Shown: in pieces, positions 27,215-36,377 of the stretch
How positions within the stretch are numbered: position 1 is the stretch's first letter
Layout: each line of letters begins with the position of its first letter
Assembly (NCBI RefSeq): GCF_001661915.1
Contig: NZ_LYWY01000034.1
Coordinates: 211,137-275,136 of the forward strand
DNA: 64,000 nucleotides
Source of the DNA: Croceicoccus pelagius
GTDB taxonomy: Bacteria > Pseudomonadota > Alphaproteobacteria > Sphingomonadales > Sphingomonadaceae
Direction: 5' to 3'
Translations under genes and position numbers: made by a program
Notes under the pieces: model-generated
Database searches by the model: none
Told to the model about the DNA's origin: nothing
What the model saw: the letters and a program-made list of their open reading frames with translations, nothing else

Positions 27215-28099
27215 TCAATTCCCCCCAAGACGTCCGACGCTGTAATCGGTGGTTTCCGTCCCCCTGATGACGGTCATGCTAGGCCCGCTGGGCCGCGGCG
27301 CAGCAACGCTTCCGGTCGATGCTCGCGCAGGAGCGGATGGCGCAGGCTGATATGCCGCCTGCTGCGGAGCACCGCCGCCGCCCGAACGCTTCCGAAACGG
27401 GCTGACATCGCGCGTCATGACGGCAACACCCGGACCTTCCTCGGCGTTTTCGACGTTGCGCAGCACGAGGCTCATCTCACCCATCTTGCGGGCCAGCGTC
27501 AGTTTTTGTGCGCCGAACAGGTCGACAAGAACCGTCGCGGTTCCGGCAAGGCCGGGTTCGGTCGCGTTCTCGCTTTGCGTCGTACCGATGGCGAGGACCT
27601 GCACCGCCTCCATCACCACTTCGGTCACTTGCTCGTCATCACCAAGGTCGCGGGTGAGGAGAACGTCGACGATGTCGGCAGGACGGATAAAGCCCGAAAC
27701 CGCGTTCGTCGCGCTGATCGGGATCGACATGGCGCGCATGCCATCGGGCAGCTTGGCGGAAAGCACCGCGCGGCCGCTCAACTTGTCGGCAAGGATCGGT
27801 TCGCCCGGAACGATAGGCCGCAGCGCAACCTGCCCGCCCTGAAGCAGTTCCTCCATCGAGAAGAACGCGCCGACAGGCACGGAATTGGACGGATAATTCT
27901 GAAGTCGGATATTCTCGGTCGTCAGCGCGCTGCCGAAGTCGAGAGGCTGGGTAGCAACGACGATACGTGCGAGCTGCTGCTGCTGCGCGACCCGCTCCTG
28001 CCGCTCCTCGACCCCCGAGAAATAAGAATTGGCAAGTACGACCGCGACGAGACCAAGCCCGACAGCGATCAGGATATAGATCAGGTTTCGACTACCCAT
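27215..28099 (-). CDS. cpaB: Flp pilus assembly protein CpaB/RcpC
   Basis: 294 residues. One N-terminal helix (6-24, IYILIAVGLGLVAVVLANSY), then the SAF/RcpC domain: RIVVATQPLDFGSALTTENI, PVGAFFSMEELL, RPIVPGEPILADKL and MRAMSIPISATNAVSGFIRP-type motifs. The C-terminus is Pro/Ala-rich (AAYQPAPSAPARASTGSVAA). CpaB is a periplasmic protein of the Tad machine, thought to bind peptidoglycan and help gate the secretin. It lies 130 bases after a terminator hairpin that separates it from the pilin. Confidence 0.9.
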   Translation of the reverse strand: MGSRNLIYILIAVGLGLVAVVLANSYFSGVEERQERVAQQQQLARIVVATQPLDFGSALTTENIRLQNYPSNSVPVGAFFSMEELLQGGQVALRPIVPGEPILADKLSGRAVLSAKLPDGMRAMSIPISATNAVSGFIRPADIVDVLLTRDLGDDEQVTEVVMEAVQVLAIGTTQSENATEPGLAGTATVLVDLFGAQKLTLARKMGEMSLVLRNVENAEEGPGVAVMTRDVSPFRKRSGGGGAPQQAAYQPAPSAPARASTGSVAAPRPSGPSMTVIRGTETTDYSVGRLGGN

Positions 28100-28228
28100 A
28101 TTTCCCCCCTTGGCCGCGAAAACCTAACAGTATCGCGCTCCGCCGCCAACATACACCATTTGATTCGTAAAGGAATCACCCATTTTGGGGCATGTTCAAA
28201 ACAGGCAAATCATTCCGACCCCACCCGG

Positions 28229-28260
28229 AAAAAAAGCCCCGCCGTTTCGGGCGGGGCTTT
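28229..28260 (-). terminator. Intrinsic terminator after the Flp pilin gene
   Basis: On the minus strand an 11-base arm AAAGCCCCGCC and its complement GGCGGGGCTTT (28233-28243 and 28250-28260) enclose a 6-base loop, followed by a run of T (28235-28229). It starts 23 bases after the pilin stop and ends about 130 bases before cpaB, so it should make transcripts of flp far more abundant than those of the machine genes downstream. Confidence 0.88.
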
Positions 28261-28282
28261 CTTAATTTTAGTTCGATCTAAA

Positions 28283-28519
28283 TTACTGGATCGTCGGCGT
28301 GCATTCGGCGCTGTTGGGGTCAAGGCCCACGCTCGAAGCAGTCGTGTTATTGCAATTGTAGATGTCGGCCGACGCACCGTCGACGGCTTCCTTGACGTTT
28401 GCGCCCAGGACGAGGGCAGCAGCGCCGATGCCAACGCCGACGACGGCGATGATCAGGGCGTATTCAGCAGCCGATGCGCCGGCTTCGTCAGCGACGAAAT
28501 TCTTGATGAAAGTCTTCAT
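28283..28519 (-). CDS. flp: Flp/Fap type IVb pilin
   Basis: 78 residues. The short leader MKTFIKNFVADEAG is cleaved before ASAAEYALIIAVVGVGIGAA, which has the class IVb signature (Gly at -1, Glu at +5, Tyr at +6) and the hydrophobic helix. The mature protein would be about 64 residues, with a Cys-bearing acidic tail (YNCNNTTASSV, SAECTPTIQ) that could form a disulfide. It is the major subunit of the pilus built by the genes downstream. The ATG at 28519 is used; earlier in-frame codons would add an improbable extension. Confidence 0.93.
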   Translation of the reverse strand: MKTFIKNFVADEAGASAAEYALIIAVVGVGIGAAALVLGANVKEAVDGASADIYNCNNTTASSVGLDPNSAECTPTIQ

Positions 28520-29004
28520 GATAACATTCCCCAGTTTCGCATGATCGTCATGCGTGTCCAAATCATAGGGTCCGGCCTCTATTTCCGGGTGCCCTGATGA
28601 CCGATGTCGAAGATCTGAGACATACCAGGCCCCACCCGGATGTTTCGATGCCCCCCACTCGGCATGAACTGAATCTGCGCAAACCGGGCCGAATCGTCAA
28701 TTTATTACCATCAGGTAAAAAAATCGCTTTCGCTTCATATATTTAGGCAGGCACAATCCTAACGGGCATCGTTATTTTTTGTCAGAAACGCTGGTCCAAC
28801 GGCGAAACCGCCACAAAAAGTGCCGAAAAACAGCGATTTCACGCAATTTTTGGCTCACTTCTCATCAAGTCGTTCCCATCTGGCACAAAATCGACGATGG
28901 CGAAGGCAAGCCAGCGCAGTCGCCCCCAGCGAGATGGCTTGTCACGTTATGCGTATCCGCAACTGTAACTTGCCTTGGGCGAATTTCTCACGAAAAGTCA
29001 CTCC
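28520..29004. other. AT-rich intergenic region, flp promoter side
   Basis: 485 bases without a credible gene, between the divergently oriented Flp pilin and the PAP2 protein. The centre (about 28690-28880) is far more AT-rich than the surroundings and contains A and T runs. It must hold the pilin promoter. I looked for a CtrA-type TTAA-N7-TTAA box and a sigma-54 promoter and found neither with confidence. The TTG-started frame at 28779-29231 has no family features and I treat it as noise. Confidence 0.6.
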
Positions 29005-30111
29005 ATGGGGGGACACATCATTTCGTTTGCACAGAGGTTGGCGCGCCACGTTCAAAGGACGGACCTGGTGCTGATTTCGATAAGTGCCTTTGCCTTGGCG
29101 TTCAGCGTATTCGCGCGCTGGCTGAGTGGCGAACATACCCTTGCCGTCCCGACGGTCGCGGCCAAGCGATGGCCAGTCCTGCTGCTGCCATTATTTCTTT
29201 GGCTTGGCTGGATTGCAGCCCTGATGATTAGGCGGAAATACGAACGACCCTTGCGTGTAGTATGGCGGCTTTTGCGACGCGACCCGCTCTGGTTCATCCG
29301 CGCCATGGTCATGTTGGCAGTCATATCTGCGACTGCGCCTGCGTATTCGGCCTTCAAGCTGCAGATACCGCAGATCATACCTTTCTATGCCGATCCGATC
29401 ATCGCAGAATTCGAGGCAGCGGTATTCGGGCAGGATCCCTGGCAGCTAACGCACGCAGTCTTCGGCCTATACGGCACCGTCGTGCTGGATCGCCTCTACA
29501 TCCTCTGGTTCCCGGTTTCGACGCTCCTTGTCACGTGGGCTATCATGACGCGTGACCGCGTCTTTCAAGCGCGCGCAATCGCAACGATGTTCTTCGTCTG
29601 GTTTGTCCTAGGTAACTTTGCCGCCTTAGCACTCTCGTCGTGCGGGCCGGTATATTACGAGCACTTCTATGGCGACGACAGATTCTCACCGCTGATGGAT
29701 ACGCTGCGCGCCTACCACGCACACGCAAATATCAAGGCCGTGGCGGTCAGTGACTGGCTACTTTCTGACGAAGCTCAAGGAAAACTAGGCACGGGAATTT
29801 CCGCAATGCCCTCGATCCATGTCGGGATGACATTCCTGACATGGCTGTTCGTTCAGTCGCGCATCGGCTGGAGAAATCTGATCTCGGCGCTACTTGCGGT
29901 CTATGTAGCGGCAATCTGGATTGGGTCGGTACACTTGGCTTGGCATTACTGGCTCGATGGTGCGGTATCGATTGTCGGCGCGGCGCTATTCTGGAAAGCA
30001 ACGGGGTTTTGGCTGAAGCCGAAAGCCTCCTTATTTCAATCAGTGCGTCCGGCGCCCGGTTCCGCAGTACCCGAAACGCCCGACTTTCCCAAAGGCGTTC
30101 AGGCAGGCTGA
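29005..30111 (+). CDS. PAP2 superfamily membrane protein (inositolphosphotransferase-like)
   Basis: 368 residues, about eight membrane helices. The PAP2 catalytic motifs appear late: GTGISAMPSIHVGMTF (about 255) supplies the S-x-x-x-H-type motif and SVHLAWHYWLDGAVSI (about 305) the second His-Asp pair, the layout of the PAP2_3 / Aur1-Ipt1 group. Family members move phosphate-bearing headgroups on lipids (phosphatases or transferases); substrate unknown. The longest frame starts at a TTG (28975); I use the ATG at 29005 because neither has a strong ribosome binding site. Base composition is lower in GC and codon use less biased than the flanking genes, which may indicate acquisition. The C-terminus is Pro-rich and the gene is followed by a membrane protein after 23 bases. 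Confidence 0.78.
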   Translation: MGGHIISFAQRLARHVQRTDLVLISISAFALAFSVFARWLSGEHTLAVPTVAAKRWPVLLLPLFLWLGWIAALMIRRKYERPLRVVWRLLRRDPLWFIRAMVMLAVISATAPAYSAFKLQIPQIIPFYADPIIAEFEAAVFGQDPWQLTHAVFGLYGTVVLDRLYILWFPVSTLLVTWAIMTRDRVFQARAIATMFFVWFVLGNFAALALSSCGPVYYEHFYGDDRFSPLMDTLRAYHAHANIKAVAVSDWLLSDEAQGKLGTGISAMPSIHVGMTFLTWLFVQSRIGWRNLISALLAVYVAAIWIGSVHLAWHYWLDGAVSIVGAALFWKATGFWLKPKASLFQSVRPAPGSAVPETPDFPKGVQAG

Positions 30112-30134
30112 GCGACGTTGTAAGGCGGCACGCC

Positions 30135-30956
30135 ATGTTTCCGTATCGAAAACACCTCCTGCGCATCGTCGCGCATCAGCGTCGTCGACTCATGCGGCAG
30201 AGTCGCAGGTTCGTCGACCTGCTGGAGGCGAACCTCTTTGGCGTGACGGTCGGGTGGCTGGGCATTGTCGGCATCCTGACCGCCATTCGCATTGCCGATC
30301 CCGCCGCGCCGATCAATGCGCTGAGCGATGCCTGGGCCATGATGACGGGTTACGCGATAATCGCTGTGGCGCCCGTGCTGGGCTATCTGGTCGGCGTCGG
30401 CGCTGCCCGCGCGCTGGGGCGCGAATTTCGCGTTCGGCACCGGATCGCGATCCTTGGAAACTGGCAGGCAGTAGACAGGGAAACCGCAAGGCTGAGGCCC
30501 GAATTCGGGCCATACGGCTTTCTCGCCTCGCTGGTCTTTGGCCTCTTGCTCAACGTCGCGATCCGCACGTTCGAATTCTACACCGCCGTTCCGGCGATGA
30601 GCGCGAACGCCCCGCTTTGGGCACAGACGATGTTCGGCGTCATGGCGGTCGATCTAGTGGTGACCAGCTTCTTCTACATGACGAGCCTTGCCCTTGCGCT
30701 GCGGCTGAACCCGCTTTTCCCGCGCATGCTGTTCCTTGCCTGGGCAGTCGATCTCTACATGCAGATCTTTCTCGCCCGCCGTCTTGCGATGGCAGGCGGC
30801 GTGCCGGACATGCTGAACGAGCCGATCCGCGACCTGCTGGACGGGAATATCACCAAGGTCCTGATCGGCACGGTGATCTGGCTGCCCTATCTGTTGCTGT
30901 CGCGCCGCGTGAACGTCACCTATCGCCTGCGCGTTCCCGCCCCTCGCGAGGGATGA
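30135..30956 (+). CDS. Multi-pass membrane protein, DUF2569-like
   Basis: 273 residues, at least five hydrophobic segments (about 30-50, 60-85, 130-150, 170-195, 235-255). The end, IWLPYLLLSRRVNVTYRLRV, resembles the W-x-P-Y-x-x-x-S-x-R-V-x-x-T-F ending of DUF2569 proteins. I cannot assign a function. It begins 23 bases after the PAP2-like gene, with AAGG upstream of the ATG at 30135, so the two may be co-transcribed. A longer reading frame continues upstream through the PAP2 gene in another frame and is not coding. Confidence 0.6.
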   Translation: MFPYRKHLLRIVAHQRRRLMRQSRRFVDLLEANLFGVTVGWLGIVGILTAIRIADPAAPINALSDAWAMMTGYAIIAVAPVLGYLVGVGAARALGREFRVRHRIAILGNWQAVDRETARLRPEFGPYGFLASLVFGLLLNVAIRTFEFYTAVPAMSANAPLWAQTMFGVMAVDLVVTSFFYMTSLALALRLNPLFPRMLFLAWAVDLYMQIFLARRLAMAGGVPDMLNEPIRDLLDGNITKVLIGTVIWLPYLLLSRRVNVTYRLRVPAPREG

Positions 30957-31041
30957 AGCCCTCCGCAATGTACGAAGCCGCAAGCGTCTAGTCCATTTCG
31001 CCAATTGTCGATTTGGGGCCTCGCGTGTAAAGCCCTTGCCC

Positions 31042-31743
31042 ATGGGATCATGTGAAACTTGCGTCGTACGCAACACGGCAATCTGTGCGGACATGGATGG
31101 CGACGAGCTGGAACTGCTCAACACCATCGGTCGTCGCCGTAACCTGGAAGCGGGCGAACAGCTGCTTTGGGAAGGCGAGGACGCGGTTCTTGTCGCCAAT
31201 GTCATCGATGGCGTTCTGAAGCTTTCGAACTCGATGGAAGACGGGCGCGAACAGATCGTGGGCCTTGTCTATCCGTCCGACTTCATCGGCCGTCCCTTCG
31301 GCGCGACCACGCCCTACGGCGTCGAGGCGCTGACCGATTCCCGTGTCTGCGTCTTTGCGCGCAGGGATTTCGACAAGTTCGCGCAGGAACATCCCAAGCT
31401 TGAGCACAAGCTGCTGGAACGCACGCTGACCGAGCTTGACCGTACGCGCAAATGGATGCTGCTGCTGGGCCGCAAATCGGCGGAAGAGCGGCTGGCGACG
31501 TTCCTGCTGGAAATATCGCAGCGGCTGGACCCGGCCACCTGCAGCAACCCCGATCCCCAGGCGCATTTCGTCTTCGACATCCCGTTCTCGCGCCAGCAGG
31601 TGGGCGACGTGCTTGGCCTGACCATCGAAACCGTCAGCCGCCAGTTCACCAAACTGAAGCGGGACGGGGTTATCGACCTGCCGTCCCGCCGCTCGGTCGA
31701 GATACTCGACCGTTTCGAACTGGAAGCCAGGGCAGGCGGATGA
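31042..31743 (+). CDS. fnr: Crp/Fnr family oxygen-responsive regulator (FnrL/FixK type)
   Basis: 233 residues. N-terminal cysteines Cys4, Cys7 and Cys15 (GSCETCVVRNTAIC) plus Cys103 (DSRVCVFAR) form the set that binds a 4Fe-4S cluster in FNR. The cNMP-like fold covers about 20-140, a dimer helix about 110-140 (KLEHKLLERTLTELDRTRKW), and the helix-turn-helix FSRQQVGDVLGLTIETVSRQ lies at about 180. The recognition helix keeps E-x-V-S-R, the contacts that read TTGA half-sites. It should activate microaerobic genes when oxygen is low; matching boxes precede the cco operon and hemN in this window. ATG 31042 is used; a TTG two codons earlier is possible. Confidence 0.9.
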   Translation: MGSCETCVVRNTAICADMDGDELELLNTIGRRRNLEAGEQLLWEGEDAVLVANVIDGVLKLSNSMEDGREQIVGLVYPSDFIGRPFGATTPYGVEALTDSRVCVFARRDFDKFAQEHPKLEHKLLERTLTELDRTRKWMLLLGRKSAEERLATFLLEISQRLDPATCSNPDPQAHFVFDIPFSRQQVGDVLGLTIETVSRQFTKLKRDGVIDLPSRRSVEILDRFELEARAGG

Positions 31744-31765
31744 CCGCCCGCCCCGTTTCCATTAC

Positions 31766-32467
31766 TTACATGCGATAGGTCAGGCCCGCGCTCACGACCC
31801 ACGGGTCGAGATCGTGTTCGGTCCTCAGGACTTCGGTACCGTTGGCGTACCAGTGAGCCGTCTGGTTCACGAAGTAGCGCTTGGCGTCGACCGACAGGCC
31901 AAGACCGTTTTCGTTAAGCTTGAAGTCGACACCGGCCTGCAGCGCGAAGCCGAATTCGTCGTCCATCTTCTGCGAATCGGCGCCAAGTGCCTGCGTGGTC
32001 GCGCCTGACTTGTCCTCGATCCAGAGGAAGTAGGTCGGACCTGCACCGACGTACGGTTTGAACGGACCTTCGGTGAAGTGATACTTCAGCGTGAAGGTGG
32101 CCGGAATGACCTGTGCGTCGGAAACCAGTTCGGTCCCGGCAAGGCCCGCTGCGCCGTCAACGTCGTGTTGCGTTACGCAGCAGATCATTTCGACCGAGAT
32201 ATTCGGGGTCAGGAAATACTCGATCGCGATCGTCGGCACGACGTTGTCGTTCGCCTTCGTGTCGAAATCGGCAGTCGGCGAGACCGTGAGCAGCACGTCC
32301 AGCAGCGCCGGATCGACATACTTCACTTCCTTGAGGCCACCATCGGGCAGCACGCCCGTACCGAGCAGCTTGACCTGGATCTTTCCGTCCGGACTGCCCG
32401 CGTGTGCGGCCGCCGGAAGCATGGCCGCGGCCATGACGGCGCTTGCGGCGAGTGCGAACTTGTTCAT
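31766..32467 (-). CDS. ompW: OmpW family outer-membrane protein
   Basis: 233 residues. Signal peptide MNKFALAASAVMAAAMLPAA ending AHA, then an eight-stranded barrel with the OmpW hallmarks GKIQVKLLGTGVLPDGG, NISVEMICCVTQHDV, KYHFTEGPFKPYVGAGPTYF and the terminal aromatic-x-Met strand (VVSAGLTYRM). It is likely a small hydrophobic-molecule channel; OmpW is often linked to anaerobic or oxidative adaptation. The adjacent CysCys at the end of an early strand is uncommon in this family. GGGAGGT precedes the ATG at 32467. It is convergent with the regulator gene (22 bases between stops). Confidence 0.88.
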   Translation of the reverse strand: MNKFALAASAVMAAAMLPAAAHAGSPDGKIQVKLLGTGVLPDGGLKEVKYVDPALLDVLLTVSPTADFDTKANDNVVPTIAIEYFLTPNISVEMICCVTQHDVDGAAGLAGTELVSDAQVIPATFTLKYHFTEGPFKPYVGAGPTYFLWIEDKSGATTQALGADSQKMDDEFGFALQAGVDFKLNENGLGLSVDAKRYFVNQTAHWYANGTEVLRTEHDLDPWVVSAGLTYRM

Positions 32468-32734
32468 CTCGATTACCTCCCTGTCGGGATTTTTCCCGAT
32501 ACTTGGCATTCACTCGAAACATGACAGGAATGACTTTACGTGTAGATTTAACAAACACTCTTAAAGTCACCAATCAGGCTTCTCGAAGCACTTCCGTTCG
32601 GTTCCGCAATGACTTCACCTATCAATCAATAACGAAGGATAGTATTATCGTTCGTTACATCAGAAACTTCGATCAGGTGATTTGACCAACCACCCTGACG
32701 ACTTGCCATTTGCTCTTACCGATCGCCCCCCGCA

Positions 32735-32748
32735 TTGATCGAGCGCAA
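32735..32748 (+). promoter_or_regulatory. Distal FNR-like box upstream of ccoN
   Basis: TTGATCGAGCGCAA, eight of ten positions of the TTGAT-N4-ATCAA consensus. It is centred 56 bases upstream of the perfect box, the sort of spacing seen when two dimers act on one promoter. Confidence is limited because the 3' half is imperfect. Confidence 0.45.
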
Positions 32749-32790
32749 ATTCCTGCAAGCGCGAAGAAAAAGTGGCTGGATGCGACCGTA

Positions 32791-32804
32791 TTGACATGCA
32801 TCAA
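32791..32804 (+). promoter_or_regulatory. FNR/FixK box of the cbb3 oxidase operon
   Basis: TTGACATGCATCAA matches the FNR/FixK palindrome TTGA(C/T)-N4-ATCAA at every fixed position. If it acts as a class II site centred about 41 bases before the transcription start, that start would be near 32839. This leaves a leader of about 42 bases before the GTG at 32881, which has its own strong ribosome binding site. Confidence 0.8.
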
Positions 32805-32880
32805 TGCGGACAGGGCCGCGCAGGACCAGAGGGCGACGGGATCAAAAATGCCCTTTGGACAAATGGAAAGGGGGACGACC

Positions 32881-34536
32881 GTGGAAACGGTTCTCACTCG
32901 CGCGGGTATCTGGCTCGTCGTATTTATTCTCGCAATCGCAGCGATCGCCCTTGCGGCGGACGGTGCCTACGCGATTCACATGGGAATCGTTGCCGCCGCC
33001 GCGCTTGTCGCGCTGACCGCGACGGTGACCCGGGCCGATTACACGGCCGCGGCCAATTCCATCCTGCGCGCGCCGGCCGACCCGTCACGCTATGATGACG
33101 ACCCCATCCGCTGGGGCATCATCGCCACGGTGTTCTGGGGCATGGCAGGCTTTGCCGCCGGTCTTTTCATCGCGGCGCAGCTGGCATGGCCGGTCCTGAA
33201 CCTGGAGCCGTACCTCAACTTCGGACGCCTGCGCCCGCTGCATACCAGCGCGGTGATCTTCGCGTTCGGCGGCAACGCGCTGATCGCGACGAGCTTCTAC
33301 ATCGTCCAGCGCACCTGCCGCGCGCGGCTTGCCCTTCCCGGCGTCGCCCGCTTCGTGTTCTGGGGCTACCAGCTGTTCATCGTTCTTGCCGCCACGGGCT
33401 ACCTGCTTGGCGCGACGCAGGGCAAGGAATATGCAGAACCCGAATGGTACGTCGACTGGTGGCTGACGATCGTCTGGGTTGCCTATCTCGCAGTCTTCGT
33501 CGGCACGATCCTGAAGCGGAAAGAGCCCCACATCTACGTGGCGAACTGGTTCTTCCTCGCCTTCATCCTGACCGTTGCCATGCTGCACGTCGTTAACAAT
33601 CTCGACGTACCGGTCTCGATCTTCGGCAGCCGTTCGTACCCCGTCTTCGGCGGTGTCCAGGGCGCGCTGGTCCAGTGGTGGTACGGCCACAACGCGGTGG
33701 GCTTCTTCCTCACCGCCGGCTTCCTCGCGATGATGTACTACTTCGTGCCGAAGCAGGCCGAACGCCCGGTCTATTCCTATCGCCTGTCGATCATCCACTT
33801 CTGGTCGCTGATCTTCCTCTACATCTGGGCAGGGCCTCACCACCTCCACTATACCGCGCTGCCCGACTGGGCGCAGACGCTGGGCATGGTGTTCTCGGTG
33901 ATGCTGTGGATGCCCAGCTGGGGCGGTATGATCAACGGACTGATGACGCTGAACGGCGCATGGGACAAGGTCCGCACCGATCCGATCATTCGCATGATGG
34001 TGATGAGCCTGGCCTTCTACGGCATGAGCACGTTCGAAGGCCCGATGATGTCGATCAAGAGCGTCAATTCGCTGTCGCACTATACCGACTGGACCATCGG
34101 GCACGTCCACTCCGGCGCGCTGGGCTGGAACGGGATGATCACTTTCGCCGCGATCTACTTCCTCGTCCCGCGTCTTTGGAACCGCGAGCGGCTCTACTCC
34201 TTGCGGATGGTGAACTGGCACTTCTGGCTCGCGACGGCAGGCATCGTCTTCTACGCCGCGTCGATGTGGGTCGCCGGTATCACGCAAGGGTTGATGTGGC
34301 GCGAATACGGCGCCGACGGCTACCTCGTGAACTCTTTCGCAGAAACCGTGTCGGCCCTGCATCCGATGTACATCCTGCGCGCCTTTGGCGGCGTGCTGTA
34401 CCTTGCCGGTGCCGTCCTGCTGGTCGTCAACGTGTGGGCGACGATCCTGGGCAAACTGCGCAGCGAAAAGCCGATGAACGACGCAGCTTACGACGCAGAG
34501 GCCGATCGCCCCTACGTCCCGGCAATGGCTAACTGA
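32881..34536 (+). CDS. ccoN: cbb3-type cytochrome c oxidase subunit I
   Basis: 551 residues from the GTG at 32881. Catalytic subunit of the high-affinity terminal oxidase in the inner membrane: about 12-14 helices with the heme and copper ligands in [54 protein letters not shown] and [14 protein letters not shown]. The start is inferred: the open frame reaches back to 32710, but that would run through the FNR boxes. GTG 32881 is preceded by AAAGGGGGA at ideal spacing; ATGs at 32848 and 32863 are alternatives. First gene of ccoNOQP, followed after 11 bases by ccoO. Confidence 0.94.
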   Translation: METVLTRAGIWLVVFILAIAAIALAADGAYAIHMGIVAAAALVALTATVTRADYTAAANSILRAPADPSRYDDDPIRWGIIATVFWGMAGFAAGLFIAAQLAWPVLNLEPYLNFGRLRPLHTSAVIFAFGGNALIATSFYIVQRTCRARLALPGVARFVFWGYQLFIVLAATGYLLGATQGKEYAEPEWYVDWWLTIVWVAYLAVFVGTILKRKEPHIYVANWFFLAFILTVAMLHVVNNLDVPVSIFGSRSYPVFGGVQGALVQWWYGHNAVGFFLTAGFLAMMYYFVPKQAERPVYSYRLSIIHFWSLIFLYIWAGPHHLHYTALPDWAQTLGMVFSVMLWMPSWGGMINGLMTLNGAWDKVRTDPIIRMMVMSLAFYGMSTFEGPMMSIKSVNSLSHYTDWTIGHVHSGALGWNGMITFAAIYFLVPRLWNRERLYSLRMVNWHFWLATAGIVFYAASMWVAGITQGLMWREYGADGYLVNSFAETVSALHPMYILRAFGGVLYLAGAVLLVVNVWATILGKLRSEKPMNDAAYDAEADRPYVPAMAN

Positions 34537-34547
34537 GGGTTTCAGCC

Positions 34548-35297
34548 ATGAGCATGACCGAAAAGCACAAGAAGCTTGAAAAGAACGTCACGCTGCTGGG
34601 CGTGGCCGCATTCGCCACCGTCACCATCGGCGGCATCGTGGAAATCGCGCCGCTGTTCTGGATCGACAACACGATCGAGGAAGTGGAGGGCATGCGCCCC
34701 TACACTCCGCTCGAACAGGCGGGGCGCGACATCTACGTTCGCGAAGGCTGCCATGTCTGCCACAGCCAGATGATCCGCCCCTTCCGGGACGAAGTCGAAC
34801 GCTATGGCCACTACAGCCTTGCGGCCGAATCGATGTACGACCACCCGTTCCAGTGGGGGTCGAAGCGCACCGGGCCGGATCTGGCCCGCGTCGGTGGCCG
34901 CTATTCGGACGAATGGCACGTCCAGCACCTTCAGAACCCTCAGTCGGTGGTGCCTGAAAGCGTGATGCCGCAATACGGCTTCCTCGCCGAAACGCCGCTG
35001 TCGGTTCACGACATGGGCGCGAACCTGACGGCCCTGTCGCGCGTGGGCGTGCCCTACACCGACGATATGATCGAGAACGCCGATGCCGACATGAAGGCGC
35101 AGGCGAACCCCATGGCCGACACCACGGGGCTTTCCGAACGCTATGGCGAGACTGTCAACCTGCGCGACTTCGACGGCAAGCCGCAGAAGCTGACCGAAAT
35201 GGACGCGCTGATCGCCTACCTGCAGGTGCTGGGCACGATGGTCGACGTCAACGCCGCCGCCGCGCAGGAAGAGCTCGCCTCGGAGAAGGGCCGGTGA
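34548..35297 (+). CDS. ccoO: cbb3-type cytochrome c oxidase subunit II
   Basis: 249 residues. One N-terminal anchor helix (about 16-36), then a periplasmic mono-heme cytochrome c domain with CHVCH ([19 protein letters not shown]) and the axial methionine in [14 protein letters not shown]. Passes electrons to CcoN. GAGG lies 9 bases before the ATG. Its TGA stop overlaps the GTG start of ccoQ. Confidence 0.94.
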   Translation: MSMTEKHKKLEKNVTLLGVAAFATVTIGGIVEIAPLFWIDNTIEEVEGMRPYTPLEQAGRDIYVREGCHVCHSQMIRPFRDEVERYGHYSLAAESMYDHPFQWGSKRTGPDLARVGGRYSDEWHVQHLQNPQSVVPESVMPQYGFLAETPLSVHDMGANLTALSRVGVPYTDDMIENADADMKAQANPMADTTGLSERYGETVNLRDFDGKPQKLTEMDALIAYLQVLGTMVDVNAAAAQEELASEKGR

Positions 35298-35464
35298 CGG
35301 GCCACTCCTTCTACGAAACGCTGCGGCATCTCGCCGACAGCTGGGGCCTCCTCATCATGATGCTCGCCTTCCTCGTGCTGGCCGCATGGCCTTTCCGGCC
35401 CGGCGCACGCCAGCGCAATGAGGATGCCGCGACGATGATCTTCAAGGACGAGAACGATGGCTGA
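35294..35464 (+). CDS. ccoQ: cbb3-type oxidase small subunit CcoQ
   Basis: 56 residues, starting with a GTG that overlaps the ccoO stop (GTGA at 35294-35297) and ending 8 bases inside ccoP. The peptide has one membrane helix ([20 protein letters not shown]) and a short cytoplasmic tail ([20 protein letters not shown]), exactly the CcoQ/FixQ plan. It stabilises the oxidase complex. Order, overlap on both sides and size make the call safe although the sequence itself is short. Confidence 0.85.
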   Translation: MTGHSFYETLRHLADSWGLLIMMLAFLVLAAWPFRPGARQRNEDAATMIFKDENDG

Positions 35465-36377
35465 AAAGCGTCTGGACGAAGCCACGAACACCGAAACCGT
35501 CGGCCACGAATGGGACGGGATCGAGGAACTGAACACCCCGTTGCCGCGCTGGTGGCTATGGACCTTCTACGCCACGATCGTCTTCGCGGTCGGCTATGTC
35601 GTCGCCTATCCGGCCATCCCGATGGTCAACAAGGCAACCGAAGGCATGATCGGCTGGTCCAGCCGCGGTCAGCTGGCCAAGGAAATGGACGCCGCGAGCA
35701 AGCAGCGTTCCGAGGTCGTGGCGGCGCTTGCCAAGACACCGATCGAACAGCTCGATCCGGAATCGCCGCTTATGCGTGCCGCGATTTCCGGCGGTGCAGC
35801 GGCCTTTCGCGTCAACTGCGTCCAGTGCCACGGTTCGGGCGCGGCGGGGTTCAAGGGCTATCCCAACCTCAACGACGACGACTGGCTGTGGGGCGGTGAT
35901 ATCAAGGCCATCGAATACACGCTGGTCCACGGCATCCGTCAGCCCGATGCGGACGAGACCCGCTTTTCCCAGATGCCCGCGTTCGGCCGCGACGGCATTC
36001 TGAGCAGTGCGGAAATCTCCGACGTCACCAGCTTCGTGCGCAGCTTGTCCGATCTCGAACCGGCCAGCGCGGCATCGCAGCGCGGCGCCGCCCTGTTCGA
36101 AGCCAACTGCGCCGTCTGCCACGGCCCACAAGGCAAGGGCATGCGCGAGGTCGGTGCGCCAAACCTTGCCGATGCCATCTGGCTCTATGGCGGCAGCCGC
36201 GAGGACGTGACCGCGACGATCACAAACTCGCGCTACGGCATGATGCCCGCATGGGGCGAACGGCTCGATCCGGTGACGGTGAAGATGCTGGCCGCCTACG
36301 TCCATTCTCTCGGCGGCGGTGAAGATTTCATCGATGTCGCCGAAGACCCCAAGGTTGAGGTCGATGAAGCCCCCTGA
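35457..36377 (+). CDS. ccoP: cbb3-type oxidase subunit III, di-heme cytochrome c
   Basis: 306 residues. The N-terminal cytoplasmic stretch leads into a helix (WWLWTFYATIVFAVGYVV, about 32-50) and two cytochrome c domains: CVQCHGSGAAGFKGYPNLND (about 120) and CAVCHGPQGKGMREVGAPNL (about 220), each with the downstream Met ligand (QMPAFG, MMPAWG). It accepts electrons from soluble cytochromes for CcoO/CcoN. It starts 8 bases before the ccoQ stop and ends 14 bases after the ccoG start. Confidence 0.94.
   Translation: MAEKRLDEATNTETVGHEWDGIEELNTPLPRWWLWTFYATIVFAVGYVVAYPAIPMVNKATEGMIGWSSRGQLAKEMDAASKQRSEVVAALAKTPIEQLDPESPLMRAAISGGAAAFRVNCVQCHGSGAAGFKGYPNLNDDDWLWGGDIKAIEYTLVHGIRQPDADETRFSQMPAFGRDGILSSAEISDVTSFVRSLSDLEPASAASQRGAALFEANCAVCHGPQGKGMREVGAPNLADAIWLYGGSREDVTATITNSRYGMMPAWGERLDPVTVKMLAAYVHSLGGGEDFIDVAEDPKVEVDEAP

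Larger units (their letters stand above)
32468..32880. promoter_or_regulatory. Divergent control region of ompW and ccoN
   Basis: 413 bases with no gene. The part near ompW (about 32510-32690) is AT-rich. The part near ccoN carries two FNR-type boxes (separate entries). I see no other clear sites. The minus-strand ompW promoter should lie in the AT-rich segment. Confidence 0.6.

Noticed and set aside
28520..28974. A sigma-54 or CtrA site for the flp promoter
   Set aside because: TGGCAC and TTAA fragments occur, but not with the required spacing to TTGC or a second TTAA.
28779..29231. A plus-strand frame of 150 residues in the AT-rich gap
   Set aside because: It starts at a non-ATG codon, has no family features, and overlaps the better-supported PAP2-like gene in another frame.
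32684..32701. A further FNR box at TTGACCAACCACCCTGAC
   Set aside because: Only the first half-site matches and the spacing is wrong.
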